Below, one piece after another: positions 17,467 through 26,046 of a stretch of DNA of 64,000 nt. Each line of letters opens with the position of its first letter. The first letter of the stretch is position 1. Both the position numbers and the translations under genes were made by a program. This DNA is from an uncultured Christensenellaceae bacterium. GTDB lineage: Bacteria > Bacillota > Clostridia > Christensenellales > Pumilibacteraceae. Below the pieces are notes generated by a model, which was not told the DNA's origin, ran no database searches, and was given only the letters and a program-made list of their open reading frames with translations. The DNA is taken from contig CAJUPB010000012.1 of the NCBI GenBank assembly GCA_910588155.1, positions 11,356-75,355 on the forward strand. Direction: 5' to 3'.

Positions 17467-17495
17467 TTGCCGATTTGACTTTTTTACGTTATAAT
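17467..17495 (+). promoter_or_regulatory. Probable sigma-A promoter of pckA
   Basis: TTGCCG (17467-17472) and TATAAT (17490-17495) are 17 bases apart, leaving a leader of about 80 bases before the ATG at 17580. A TTGACT at 17475 is too close to act as the -35 box for this -10. Confidence 0.65.
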
Positions 17496-17579
17496 TATAT
17501 CGGTGGAGATTGAGGCGATTGGAAATTGCCTGTTCCGCTCAAATAATACCGAAATTACATTTTTGGAGGGTACATAACT

Positions 17580-19163
17580 ATGAAGACCTATGGGATTGAG
17601 AAACTGAATATCTTTAATCCGCTGAACGTCTACCGCAATTTGGAGCCTGCCGTGCTTACCGAGCTGGCTTTAAAGACAGAGGACTGCCGTCTTACGGATA
17701 CGGGCGCATTGCTCGTGGAAACGGGCAAGTATACGGGCAGAAGTCCCAAAGACCGTTTTATCGTGGACGAAGCTCCCATAAACAACGAGATAAATTGGGG
17801 CACGGAAAACAAGAAAATTTCCGTGGCTCAATTCGAATCCGTTCTCGGCAAAATAGAGAGCTATCTCAACAACCGCAATATATTCATATTCGACGGTTAT
17901 GCCGGTGCGGACCCGAAGTTCCGTTTGAACGTGCGCGTAATAAACGAATACGCATCGCAAAACCTGTTTATGCACAATATGCTTTTGCGTCCCACGGAAG
18001 AGGAACTCAAAACTTACAAGCCCGAGTTCACGCTTATATGCGCACCCGGACTCAAACTCAATCCGAAAACGGAAGGTATCAATTCCGAAGCCGCGATAAT
18101 AGTCAGCTTCAAGAGAAAGTTGCTTATAATCGCGGGCAGCAAATACTGCGGCGAAATGAAGAAAGGCGTTTTCAGCGTTATGAACTACCTCTTGCCGCAT
18201 AAGGGAGTTTTGGGTATGCATTGCTCTGCCAATATGGCTACCGACGGCAGCGGCGACACCGCTCTTTTCTTCGGACTTTCGGGAACGGGCAAAACCACTC
18301 TTTCCGCAGACCCCAACAGAGGACTCATCGGCGACGACGAACACGGCTGGTCGGAAGAGGGAATCTTCAATATCGAAGGCGGTTGCTATGCAAAGTGTAT
18401 CGACCTTTCCGCAGAAAAAGAGCCCGATATTTATCGCGCAATCAAACACGGCGCAGTCGTGGAAAACGTGGTTATCGACGATGTTACGAGAAAACCCGAT
18501 TACACCGACAACAGCCTTACGGAGAACACGCGCGTTTCTTATCCCGTTCACTATATAGACAATGCGGTAATTCCCGGCGTGGGCGGTCATCCCAAGACTA
18601 TAATCTTTTTGACGGCGGACGCATTCGGCGTGCTTCCTCCCGTCAGCAAGCTCACGAAGGAACAGGCTATGTATTATTTCGTTTCCGGCTATACGTCGAA
18701 AGTCGCGGGTACGGAGCGCGGCATCACGGACCCCGTCTGCACTTTCTCCACTTGCTTCGGTTCGCCGTTCCTGCCGCTTAAATCTTCGGTATATGCCGAG
18801 CTTTTGGGCGAAAAAATCGAAAAGCACGGCGCTGACGTCTATCTTATAAATACAGGTTGGACGGGCGGCGCTTACGGTGTGGGCAAGCGTATGAGTCTTC
18901 CCGCTACCCGCGCGATTGTTACCGCGGCTTTGAACGGTTCGCTTGCGAAAGTCGATTACGAAACCGAACCTTATTTCGGACTCAATGTTCCGAAGTCTTG
19001 CGAAAACGTGGACGCAAATATTCTCAATCCGAGAAACGTATGGAGCGACAAAGCCGAATACGACCGTCTTGCAAAGAAACTTGCGCACGACTTCGTGGAA
19101 AACTTCAAGAAGTACGAAGGTATGCCTGCCGAAATAGTAAACGCAGGTCCGAAGAGCGAGTAA
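17580..19163 (+). CDS. pckA: Phosphoenolpyruvate carboxykinase (ATP)
   Basis: PckA interconverts oxaloacetate plus ATP with phosphoenolpyruvate, CO2 and ADP; in anaerobes it often runs toward oxaloacetate. The 527-residue protein has TGRSPKDRFIVDE near the N-terminus, the kinase-1a loop FFGLSGTGKTTLSADP with K238, the metal-binding DDEHGWSEEGIFNIEGGCYAKCI segment, and the late SGYTSKVAGTERG and NTGWTGGAYGVGKRM motifs. Length and motif order match the ATP-dependent class. TTTTGGAGGG precedes the ATG at 17580. It is monocistronic, bounded by its own promoter and a terminator. Confidence 0.98.
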   Translation: MKTYGIEKLNIFNPLNVYRNLEPAVLTELALKTEDCRLTDTGALLVETGKYTGRSPKDRFIVDEAPINNEINWGTENKKISVAQFESVLGKIESYLNNRNIFIFDGYAGADPKFRLNVRVINEYASQNLFMHNMLLRPTEEELKTYKPEFTLICAPGLKLNPKTEGINSEAAIIVSFKRKLLIIAGSKYCGEMKKGVFSVMNYLLPHKGVLGMHCSANMATDGSGDTALFFGLSGTGKTTLSADPNRGLIGDDEHGWSEEGIFNIEGGCYAKCIDLSAEKEPDIYRAIKHGAVVENVVIDDVTRKPDYTDNSLTENTRVSYPVHYIDNAVIPGVGGHPKTIIFLTADAFGVLPPVSKLTKEQAMYYFVSGYTSKVAGTERGITDPVCTFSTCFGSPFLPLKSSVYAELLGEKIEKHGADVYLINTGWTGGAYGVGKRMSLPATRAIVTAALNGSLAKVDYETEPYFGLNVPKSCENVDANILNPRNVWSDKAEYDRLAKKLAHDFVENFKKYEGMPAEIVNAGPKSE

Positions 19164-19200
19164 TTGTTTCTTCAAGCATAAAGTAAAATACAATAAAACA

Positions 19201-19228
19201 AACGCTTCGAAACGTCGGAGCGTTTTTC
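19201..19228 (+). terminator. Terminator of pckA
   Basis: AACGCTTCG pairs with CGGAGCGTT (one G-U pair) around a 6-base loop, followed by a T run. Confidence 0.85.
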
Positions 19229-19263
19229 ATTTCTTTTTTGACAAGAATTTCCCGTCTAAATCG

Positions 19264-19292
19264 TTGCCTTTTGGGCGTTAAAGTGGTATACT
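19264..19292 (+). promoter_or_regulatory. Probable promoter of the acetyltransferase gene
   Basis: TTGCCT (19264-19269) and TATACT (19287-19292) are 17 bases apart. A TTGACA at 19238 lies upstream without a matching -10 box. Confidence 0.65.
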
Positions 19293-19338
19293 GAATAGCA
19301 CTGTTTTGCATAAAAGCAAAACGGGTAGGAGGCAAGCA

Positions 19339-19818
19339 ATGGAGATTACCGACGCGAGAACAGACCTCGCAGAAAGTTATTGCGCCGCCGTCGACGAAGT
19401 GGCGCGCGAGGGCAAATGGCTTGCCGTGAATAAAGGTTTTTCTCTTGCCGAAAGTATCTCTTTTATGCGCTATTGTGTTCGAAGCAATGCCGTACAGCTC
19501 TTTTTGACTGACAACGATATAGTTGCGGGTTGGTGCGACATCGTGCCGTACGGTCTGCGCGGCGGCAGTCTGGGAATCGGCTTGCGGAAGAATTACAGAA
19601 ACCGAGGCTACGGCGGCAGATTGATTGACGCGGCTCTTCGAAAAGCCGAGGGAAGGTTCAAAAAGGTCGTGCTTTTTGTCAGAGAAAACAATATGAGCGC
19701 GGCTGCTTTGTACGAAAAACGCGGATTTAAAGTCAAAAAGATTTTTCGCGAATATGCCTATAAAGGCGTGCCGGAGCGTGTGCTGATGATGGTTAAAAAA
19801 ATGAAAAAGAAGGATTGA
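19339..19818 (+). CDS. GNAT-family N-acetyltransferase
   Basis: A 159-residue acetyltransferase of the GNAT fold, which transfers an acetyl group from acetyl-CoA to an amine. The acetyl-CoA-binding motif A is visible as IGLRKNYRNRGYGGRLIDAAL, preceded by the DIVAGWCDIVP strand and followed by VVLFVRENNMSAAALYEKRGFK. The ATG at 19339 follows TAGGAGG; an in-frame TTG 33 bases upstream lies before that site and is rejected. The substrate cannot be deduced. The next gene starts one base after the stop, so the two form an operon. Confidence 0.88.
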   Translation: MEITDARTDLAESYCAAVDEVAREGKWLAVNKGFSLAESISFMRYCVRSNAVQLFLTDNDIVAGWCDIVPYGLRGGSLGIGLRKNYRNRGYGGRLIDAALRKAEGRFKKVVLFVRENNMSAAALYEKRGFKVKKIFREYAYKGVPERVLMMVKKMKKKD

Positions 19819-19819
19819 A

Positions 19820-20308
19820 ATGGTATACGTCATAGTTGCCGTTATCGCCGTCGTGCTGTTGATTCCGTTGGCATACGAATTGCCTAATTATGTTTACGGC
19901 AGAAAATATGCCGTGCTGGACTTTCTGCGTTGGCGCACGTCGATATACATAACATTGTTTTTGCTGCTATTGACCGTGCTGATAGCAGACGGATTTTTTA
20001 TGATACGGGTGACGTCAAAGATAACTCTGTTTTCTGCGAGAATCTGGTTGGGAATAGTTGCGGGATTTGTCGGCTTGCTGTATTTTCCGCGTCTGATACC
20101 CATATATTACGACGAGGGTTTCGACGTGCGCTCGGCGTCGAGTGCGCTCGGCGTTTTTGTCAGAGAGCTTATAGCCATATGGATTTTCACCGCCGCGCTG
20201 ACGGCAGTATCGGTTTTTTGGTGGAGTTTTGTGCTGGACGGCATTTTTGGCGCGGGACTCACGGCTATGCGTTTGCGGCGGTTTGTCAAGCATCGCAAGG
20301 GCAAATGA
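19820..20308 (+). CDS. Predicted membrane protein, unknown function
   Basis: I do not recognise this 162-residue protein. It has four hydrophobic segments: residues 2-20, about 42-62, about 75-92 and about 112-140, and ends in a basic tail (MRLRRFVKHRKGK) that should stay in the cytoplasm. No signal-peptidase site or cysteine cluster is visible. It starts one base after the acetyltransferase stop and so is translated from the same mRNA. Confidence 0.7.
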   Translation: MVYVIVAVIAVVLLIPLAYELPNYVYGRKYAVLDFLRWRTSIYITLFLLLLTVLIADGFFMIRVTSKITLFSARIWLGIVAGFVGLLYFPRLIPIYYDEGFDVRSASSALGVFVRELIAIWIFTAALTAVSVFWWSFVLDGIFGAGLTAMRLRRFVKHRKGK

Positions 20309-20358
20309 AAAAACATCTCGCATAATAAAAAAAATTTGTAAAAGTATAGCCGAAACAG

Positions 20359-20387
20359 TTTACAAAACGAATCAAAACGCATATAAT
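20359..20387 (+). promoter_or_regulatory. Promoter of the zinc-ribbon / LRR gene pair
   Basis: TTTACA (20359-20364) and TATAAT (20382-20387) are 17 bases apart; the ATG is at 20444 after GGTGGAG. Confidence 0.8.
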
Positions 20388-20443
20388 AGTGGCGATTTGA
20401 TACCGCAGTAAAATGCGGCGAAAAAACCAACGGTGGAGAAACT

Positions 20444-20926
20444 ATGAAAAAAGACGATAAGAAACCCGTTTATATTCTTTGCCCGCGTTGCGAGCTTAAC
20501 TATATAAACAAGAAAGACAAATATTGCAACGTATGCAAAGCCGAACTCGGACTTGTGGCGAGAGATATTTTGATACCCGACGACGAGGAAGCGGGAGTGG
20601 AAAGATTGTGTCCGATTTGTCACGTGAACTATCTTGACGAGGACGAAGAAATTTGCTTTATGTGTGCAAAAGAACGGGAAGAAAAGGCGGCGGAGACCGA
20701 GCAGGAAGAAGGTTTCGAGGACGACGAAATGCCCGAGGATACGGACACTGACGAATCTTTGGACATCATACCTCTTTCCGAGCTTGAAGACGAAGAGAAC
20801 GAGGAAGACGACGAGGAATACGAGGGAGAAAAAGAACCCGACGATTTCGACTATGACGTGGACCCCAACGATTTCGAAGAAGACGACGAAGAAGAGGACG
20901 ATGAGGAAGACGACGAAGATTTTTGA
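20444..20926 (+). CDS. Small protein with two zinc-ribbon motifs and a long acidic tail
   Basis: The first 75 residues hold two four-cysteine clusters: CPRC with CNVC (residues 13-30), and CPIC with CFMC (about 56-74), both typical of zinc ribbons. The remaining 85 residues are almost entirely Glu and Asp, with a central SLDIIPLSELEDEE patch, and end in DDEEDDEDF. There is no signal peptide, so the protein is cytoplasmic. Acidic tails of this kind occur on RNA-polymerase-associated factors and nucleic acid mimics, but no specific function can be assigned. It lies 58 bases before the LRR gene and likely shares its transcript. Confidence 0.72.
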   Translation: MKKDDKKPVYILCPRCELNYINKKDKYCNVCKAELGLVARDILIPDDEEAGVERLCPICHVNYLDEDEEICFMCAKEREEKAAETEQEEGFEDDEMPEDTDTDESLDIIPLSELEDEENEEDDEEYEGEKEPDDFDYDVDPNDFEEDDEEEDDEEDDEDF

Positions 20927-20984
20927 TTGCAATGGCGTTCGATAAAGTATCGGACGCTTTTTACATTTTTAAAGGAGAAAAGAA

Positions 20985-22436
20985 ATGTCGGAGTTTTTGG
21001 ACAACGAAGAGTGGTCGACGATAAGCGACGTGGAAAGAGAATATTTTTTTAACGACAAATTGGTTGAAGGAAATTTTATTGTCTGCGACAATGAAGATTT
21101 TACGCTTTTGATAGATAAGAATCAAGACGTTATAGTGAATTTATTTATAGGCAGCCAACAAGAAGTAACCGTCCCGGACGACGCTGCCGTCATTGTAGAC
21201 GATTTATTCGAAGACTGCGAGAATTTGGAAACGCTGAATTTGCCGAAGTCGATTAAAGCCGTAGGCAAAAATGCGTTTGCCGCGCCGAATCTTAAAAGAA
21301 TTAACTATGCCGGCACTTTGGAGCAATGGTGCGATATCGAGTTTTATTCCGCGCCGTTTGCAAGCGGATGCGCGCTTTATATAGACGGCAAGCGTCTGGA
21401 AAAAATCGAAATAGAAAACAAGAAAGAGATTTCGGCATACGCTTTTGCGGGGCTGAAAGAGCTTTCCTCTATAAATATAGGAAAAAGAGTAAAAAAAATT
21501 TGCGAAAGCGCATTCGAGCATTGTGCGGGCGTCGGAAAAATAGTTCTTTCCGAGGATGCTGAAATTCTGGAAGACGGCGCGTTCGAGGGCAGCAATCCGA
21601 AAGACGGTTTCGAAATCGATGCGAATAATCCGAAATATAAGACAATCGGAAACTGTATCGTCGATAAAACCGAAAACAGTATAATTGCGGGCTGCGACAA
21701 GAGCGTCGTCGAAAACGGCATAGAGAAAATAGGCGATTACGCTTTCACCGATTGCACTTTCGAAGAAATCGAACTGCCGCCGTCGGTCAAGGAAATAGGC
21801 GACGGAGCTTTTTCGGGAACGCATTTGAAAAAGATAGTTTTGTCCGAAGGCGTGAAAAAGCTTGGCAACAATGTTTTCGAGTACTGCGCCGAACTAACAA
21901 GCGCCATTATTCCCGCTACGGTAAAGAGCATAGGAAAAGCGGTTTTCTGCGGCTGTCAATCACTGACGTCGATAAGAGCGGAGCGAGGCAATAAAGTTTA
22001 TTCGGCGGAAGGAAATTGCGTTTTGGAGACGGCGAGCGGCAAATGCATAGCCGGCTGTAAGGATAGCGAAATCCCGGACTATGCCACGGAAATAGGCGCG
22101 ATGGCGTTTTACGACTGTAAAGAATTGCGCTCCCTGCGTTTACCGAGGGGTTTGAGAAAAATAGGCGTCTGTGCGTTTACTCATATAGGCGCGGAAGAAT
22201 TGGTTTTCCCCGCAACTCTTTCCGAAATAGAGCTGTCGGCGTTTGAGGGGTGCAAGAGTCTCAAAAGAATAACGTTCGAGGGAGAGACGGCGCTCGATTC
22301 CGGAGACGTGTTTTACGGCTGTGCCGTGCTCGAATCGGTAACCGCACCGAAACAGTACAAAAAACATTATAAGAAAATATTCGGCGGTTTTAAAAACGGC
22401 GAGGGCAAAAAGCTTAAATTGGAATTCGTGAAGTAA
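20985..22436 (+). CDS. BspA-type leucine-rich repeat protein without signal peptide
   Basis: A 483-residue protein made mostly of BspA-like LRR_5 repeats of about 23 residues; readable units include CENLETLNLPKSIKAVGKNAF, VKEIGDGAFSGTHLKKIVLSE and CKSLKRITFEGETALDSG. BspA-type repeats usually occur on secreted or surface proteins that bind hosts or other cells. This one has no N-terminal signal peptide, no membrane segment and no anchoring motif, and starts with a soluble acidic region (MSEFLDNEEWSTISDVEREY). It may act inside the cell or use another export route. AAAGGAGAAAAGAA precedes the ATG. Confidence 0.82.
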   Translation: MSEFLDNEEWSTISDVEREYFFNDKLVEGNFIVCDNEDFTLLIDKNQDVIVNLFIGSQQEVTVPDDAAVIVDDLFEDCENLETLNLPKSIKAVGKNAFAAPNLKRINYAGTLEQWCDIEFYSAPFASGCALYIDGKRLEKIEIENKKEISAYAFAGLKELSSINIGKRVKKICESAFEHCAGVGKIVLSEDAEILEDGAFEGSNPKDGFEIDANNPKYKTIGNCIVDKTENSIIAGCDKSVVENGIEKIGDYAFTDCTFEEIELPPSVKEIGDGAFSGTHLKKIVLSEGVKKLGNNVFEYCAELTSAIIPATVKSIGKAVFCGCQSLTSIRAERGNKVYSAEGNCVLETASGKCIAGCKDSEIPDYATEIGAMAFYDCKELRSLRLPRGLRKIGVCAFTHIGAEELVFPATLSEIELSAFEGCKSLKRITFEGETALDSGDVFYGCAVLESVTAPKQYKKHYKKIFGGFKNGEGKKLKLEFVK

Positions 22437-22525
22437 ACGAATTATTTGCGGCGCGACGGGGAACAATAAGAGGACAAAGCTTTTTTAAAAATCGACGTTA
22501 CATATTTAAAGGAGCGTGAATCGGT

Positions 22526-22765
22526 TTGAGAAAGAGAGCGGTATCCGTCGAAGAAGTCAAGAAGAATATAGAGGGTTTGAAAGGAAAAAGCCTCAAAATA
22601 AGCGTGAACAAGGGAAGAAAGAGAGTGCTCAAATACGACGGCGAGATAGCGCAATTATATCCCGCCGTATTTACTTTGAGAATAACCTCGGACAAAAACG
22701 TGGATTTGCTGTCGTTTTCATATTCCGACGTGATTTGCGGCGATATAAAACTGACAAGGGTATAA
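22526..22765 (+). CDS. veg: Veg family protein
   Basis: A 79-residue protein resembling Bacillus subtilis Veg: a short basic start, the GKSLKISVNKGRKRVLKYDG segment, then AQLYPAVFTLRI and FSYSDVICGDIKL. Veg is a small cytoplasmic protein linked to biofilm control and spore outgrowth. The start is TTG at 22526, the only one that fits AAAGGAG at 22508-22514. In B. subtilis veg lies just before a small spore protein gene and ispE; here it also precedes ispE with a spore-related gene between them, which supports the call. Confidence 0.85.
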   Translation: MRKRAVSVEEVKKNIEGLKGKSLKISVNKGRKRVLKYDGEIAQLYPAVFTLRITSDKNVDLLSFSYSDVICGDIKLTRV

Positions 22766-22874
22766 GAAAAAACTTTTTTAAACAGTCATAAAATCGGTAT
22801 ATCTCTTATAGAATATATTGTTATCCGCACGGATAGCGAGGGACAAATTATTTTTATAGGAGGCAATACTGTAT

Positions 22875-24401
22875 ATGGCTTTTGAACCGGTATACGACAC
22901 GGCGGTTTTCGATACTTACCGCCGACTTGGGACGGGTCAGGCTGTGGTGGAAGCGCGGCTTCTTCCCAGACCCGAAACGCGCATAGCAAAGGTGCTGTCC
23001 ACGTCGTCTCAAATAAGCATCGGAGCGGCGGAGGCGTTCACCGGCGAAGCGCGCTATTCCGGAAGAGTGAACTTCAAAGTTCTGTTCGAAACGACGGAGG
23101 GCGGCGTGGAAATGTTGGACTACAACGCCGATTTTTCCGACAAAATCGAGGCGAATGGCGTGGGTGCGGCGACAAAGACCTGCTTTTCCGCATCGATACT
23201 CGATATGGACATTATTGCGGCGGAGGAAGACGTCGTCAAACTTGCCGCCGTCGTGGAAGTAACGCTTTACGGTTGCGACCGCGAGAACATCAAATATCTT
23301 GCACGCGGCGGAGAGAGCGTCTATACCCGCGAGGACAGAGTGAAGTGCTGTAATCTCGTTGCGGAAGCAAACGATACTTTTATCGTTTCCGATACGGTAA
23401 CGGACTTAAACGGCTGCGAAATCATTGCTACGGAGGCGGAGGCATTCGTGAGCAGGATAGACAGCTTCGACGAATCCGTCGCCATTACGGGCGAAACCGT
23501 CGCCACGCTTGTGCTGCGCTCCCAAAGCGGCGCGCTTTCGAGCAAGCGAATTTATATTCCGATTGATTGGCAATGCCGCGCGGACGGCGCGCGAGCGGGT
23601 GACATAACCACGGGCGGTATTTGCGTGAAAAACGTTTCCGTGTCTATGTCCGGCGGCGGAGAAGAAACCGTCGCGGAATTGGAACTTACGCTTAAAGCCG
23701 ATGTGCTTGTGTTCAGAACGGACGAAATAACGCCGTCGATTGACGCGTTCTGTCTGGAAAACGAACTGCTTTCCACCGTGCAAAGCGTGGAAATAAGTAT
23801 GCCGAAAGGCGACGTTACGATAACCGATACCGTCGAGGGAAATGTGGCAATCGACGAAAAATTGCCGCTTGCCGACGCAATTTCGGGCGTGTTCGGCTCT
23901 CGCGTCAGCATTTCCAACGTGCTTTCTGGAGACGGGAGAGTTACCGTCGAGGGAATGCTCGGCTGTAATATCGTGTACGTGAATACCGAACGCGGTTCGA
24001 ACACCGTCTTTGCGCAGGTGCCGTTCTCGCTGGCATTGAATGCGGACGGCGTGGAAGAAGGCGATTTCGTTACGGCAGTCGCGGGCGTAAAAGACGTAAA
24101 CGTCAAAATCAGACGCGGCAACGAATTGAGTTTGCGAGGCGATATTTGCATAAGGCTTACTCCCGTAAAATCCTGCGTTTCGGCGATTATATCCGAAATC
24201 AAGGTCGGAGAGGCCAAACAGCCGAGAGAGGCGGCGATTTCCGTGCATATCGCAAGAAAGGGCGAGACCGTTTGGGATGCGGCAAAAGCGCTCGGACTCA
24301 CGCCCGAAGAGGTGACGAGACAAAATCCCGACGTCGCAATGCCCTGCGCGGGCGGCGAGAGACTGGTCGCGTACCGTCAAATGGAAAAAAAGGCGAAATA
24401 A
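22875..24401 (+). CDS. SPOCS (DUF3794) and LysM domain protein
   Basis: A 508-residue protein with repeated SPOCS/DUF3794 domains and a C-terminal LysM. Readable SPOCS-like segments include ARYSGRVNFKVLFETTEGG near residue 60 and VTVEGMLGCNIVYVNTERG in the third unit, giving about three beta-rich modules. The last about 50 residues are LysM (HIARKGETVWDAAKALGLTPEEV), which binds peptidoglycan or related glycans. Proteins of this layout are typical of spore-forming Clostridia and are thought to take part in spore envelope assembly. There is no signal peptide, which fits assembly from the mother cell. AGGAGGCAATACTGTAT precedes the ATG at 22875. Confidence 0.85.
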   Translation: MAFEPVYDTAVFDTYRRLGTGQAVVEARLLPRPETRIAKVLSTSSQISIGAAEAFTGEARYSGRVNFKVLFETTEGGVEMLDYNADFSDKIEANGVGAATKTCFSASILDMDIIAAEEDVVKLAAVVEVTLYGCDRENIKYLARGGESVYTREDRVKCCNLVAEANDTFIVSDTVTDLNGCEIIATEAEAFVSRIDSFDESVAITGETVATLVLRSQSGALSSKRIYIPIDWQCRADGARAGDITTGGICVKNVSVSMSGGGEETVAELELTLKADVLVFRTDEITPSIDAFCLENELLSTVQSVEISMPKGDVTITDTVEGNVAIDEKLPLADAISGVFGSRVSISNVLSGDGRVTVEGMLGCNIVYVNTERGSNTVFAQVPFSLALNADGVEEGDFVTAVAGVKDVNVKIRRGNELSLRGDICIRLTPVKSCVSAIISEIKVGEAKQPREAAISVHIARKGETVWDAAKALGLTPEEVTRQNPDVAMPCAGGERLVAYRQMEKKAK

Positions 24402-24436
24402 GCCGCAGAACGATTGCAAACAACTCTCTTGTCCGC

Positions 24437-24465
24437 TTTACTTAAAAGGTCAATCGTGGTACAAT
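24437..24465 (+). promoter_or_regulatory. Promoter of ispE, start site at or near the ATG
   Basis: TTTACT (24437-24442) and TACAAT (24460-24465) are 17 bases apart. Only 6 bases separate the -10 box from the ATG, so the mRNA should be leaderless. Confidence 0.65.
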
Positions 24466-24471
24466 GAGAGT

Positions 24472-25362
24472 ATGAAAAAAAGAAAACTGCGTGCGCTATC
24501 CTACGCGAAAATAAATTTGTCCCTTAACGTGAGCGGCAAAAACGGAGAAGGTATGCACCTTCTGGATTCGGTTACAGCATCGGTGTCTATCGCCGATGCC
24601 GTTACCGTTTGCGAGCGTTTCGATTCGCAAATAAACGTCACGTACGACGGCAGACCGTCTGTATACGAAAACGACAGCGTCACAAAAGCCGTCGTTTTTT
24701 TGCAAAAACGTTTCGGAAATTTCGGTCTTGACGTCGCCGTGGAAAAACACTTGCCGGAGGGCGCAGGCATAGGCGGGTCGAGCGCGGACGCCGCGGCAGC
24801 TATTGTGCTGGCAGACCGACTGTTTGATTTTGTCGGCCGCGGACTCGACGTCAAAGAAGCGGCTGGCGAAGTCGGCAGCGACGTTCCCCTTATGTGCAAC
24901 GGAGGGTTTTGCCGTCTGACGGGAATCGGCGAAAACATCGAGCGCATAAACGGCGCGGAAAAGATGTTTAATATTGTGCTGTATTGCGGCGAAAGAGGGG
25001 TGAGTACCGCCGAGTGTTTCAAACTTTTCGACGAGAAATGCCCGTCTTTTGCGTTTTCTCCGTCGGACAACGAAAGTATTGCAAGTGCTTTGAAAAGCGG
25101 ACAGGCAAGGGAAACGGCTTTGCTTTGCGGCAACGCTTTGACGGAGTTTGCCGCCGAAATAGACGATAGCATTTATACGAGAATGGAAGCGCTGAAAGAA
25201 GCGGGCGCGCTGAATTCGTTTATGACGGGGAGCGGCTCGGCTTGCGCGGGGATTTTCGAAAACAAAGCCGCGGCGGAGTGTGCCGCCGAAAAGCTGAATA
25301 AGAAAAATTGCGGCAAAGCATTTGCGCTTGTCACCGTGCCGAACGGAATAAAAATAATTTAA
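24472..25362 (+). CDS. ispE: 4-diphosphocytidyl-2-C-methyl-D-erythritol kinase
   Basis: IspE is the ATP-dependent kinase of the MEP pathway to isoprenoid precursors. The 296-residue GHMP kinase begins with LSYAKINLSLNVSGKNGEGMH, has the phosphate-binding loop LPEGAGIGGSSADAAAAIVL near residue 100 and the late FMTGSGSACAGIF loop. It ends the veg-to-ispE neighbourhood common in Firmicutes. The ATG has no ribosome site upstream; the -10 box ends 6 bases before it. The MEP pathway is thus likely the isoprenoid route in this organism. Confidence 0.95.
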   Translation: MKKRKLRALSYAKINLSLNVSGKNGEGMHLLDSVTASVSIADAVTVCERFDSQINVTYDGRPSVYENDSVTKAVVFLQKRFGNFGLDVAVEKHLPEGAGIGGSSADAAAAIVLADRLFDFVGRGLDVKEAAGEVGSDVPLMCNGGFCRLTGIGENIERINGAEKMFNIVLYCGERGVSTAECFKLFDEKCPSFAFSPSDNESIASALKSGQARETALLCGNALTEFAAEIDDSIYTRMEALKEAGALNSFMTGSGSACAGIFENKAAAECAAEKLNKKNCGKAFALVTVPNGIKII

Positions 25363-25447
25363 TGCGAAAAAATATGTTTCAAACGGTATAAATTTTTTTT
25401 GAAGCGTCTATAATCGAAGTATATTCGGTTTCGGAGGCAATACCGCA

Positions 25448-26029
25448 ATGAAAAGCAAAGTCAACGCAAGAAAGTATGCGACGGTAAAAATTATTTTTGT
25501 TTTGTCGCTTGCGATATTTTTATCGTTTTCGTCGATATTTATGTTCGGGTGCGAACATACTAATACCGACGAAGGGTATAAACTCATCCGCATACACGTC
25601 CGCGCAAACAGCAATTCGGAGAGCGACCAAGCCGTCAAACTGAAAGTCCGAGACGCTTTGAACGACTTGATAGTCGAAAAGATAGACGAGGGCGACAGTT
25701 TCGACACGGCATATCGCAAACTCGACGATATGCGCGACGACTTGCGGCGTGCGGGCGACTCCGTTTTGAAAAAAAACGGTTTTACTTATAAGTGCCGCGT
25801 GCGCCTGAACAACGAATATTTCCCGACAAGAACCTATGAAGGGGTTGTCGTGGAAAGCGGTTACTACGACGCGCTGATTGTGGAGCTGGGCGAAGGCAAG
25901 GGCGACAATTGGTGGTGCGTGGTCTATCCGCCGCTGTGCTACGTTTCCGACGGCGGAGAGGGCGGAGTGCATTATAAGTCGCTTGTAATGGAGTTGTGGA
26001 AAAAGTTCGTGAGTACCTTTCGTAAATAA
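25448..26029 (+). CDS. spoIIR: Stage II sporulation protein R
   Basis: SpoIIR is the secreted forespore signal that activates the SpoIIGA protease and thereby sigma-E in the mother cell. The 193-residue protein has an N-terminal membrane or signal segment (about residues 13-35), then IRIHVRANSNSESDQAVKLKV, the FPTRTYEGVVVESGYYDAL region and the hallmark GEGKGDNWWCVVYPPLC. CGGAGGCAATACCGCA precedes the ATG. In B. subtilis it is read by sigma-F; the upstream region shows a TATAAT at 25409 but no clear partner box. Presence of this gene strongly implies real endospore formation. Confidence 0.95.
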   Translation: MKSKVNARKYATVKIIFVLSLAIFLSFSSIFMFGCEHTNTDEGYKLIRIHVRANSNSESDQAVKLKVRDALNDLIVEKIDEGDSFDTAYRKLDDMRDDLRRAGDSVLKKNGFTYKCRVRLNNEYFPTRTYEGVVVESGYYDALIVELGEGKGDNWWCVVYPPLCYVSDGGEGGVHYKSLVMELWKKFVSTFRK

Positions 26030-26046
26030 CGGGAGGTATTTTTATT

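Noticed and set aside
17670..19193. A 507-codon minus-strand frame opposite pckA
   Set aside because: pckA is certain on the plus strand; the reverse product has no family features.
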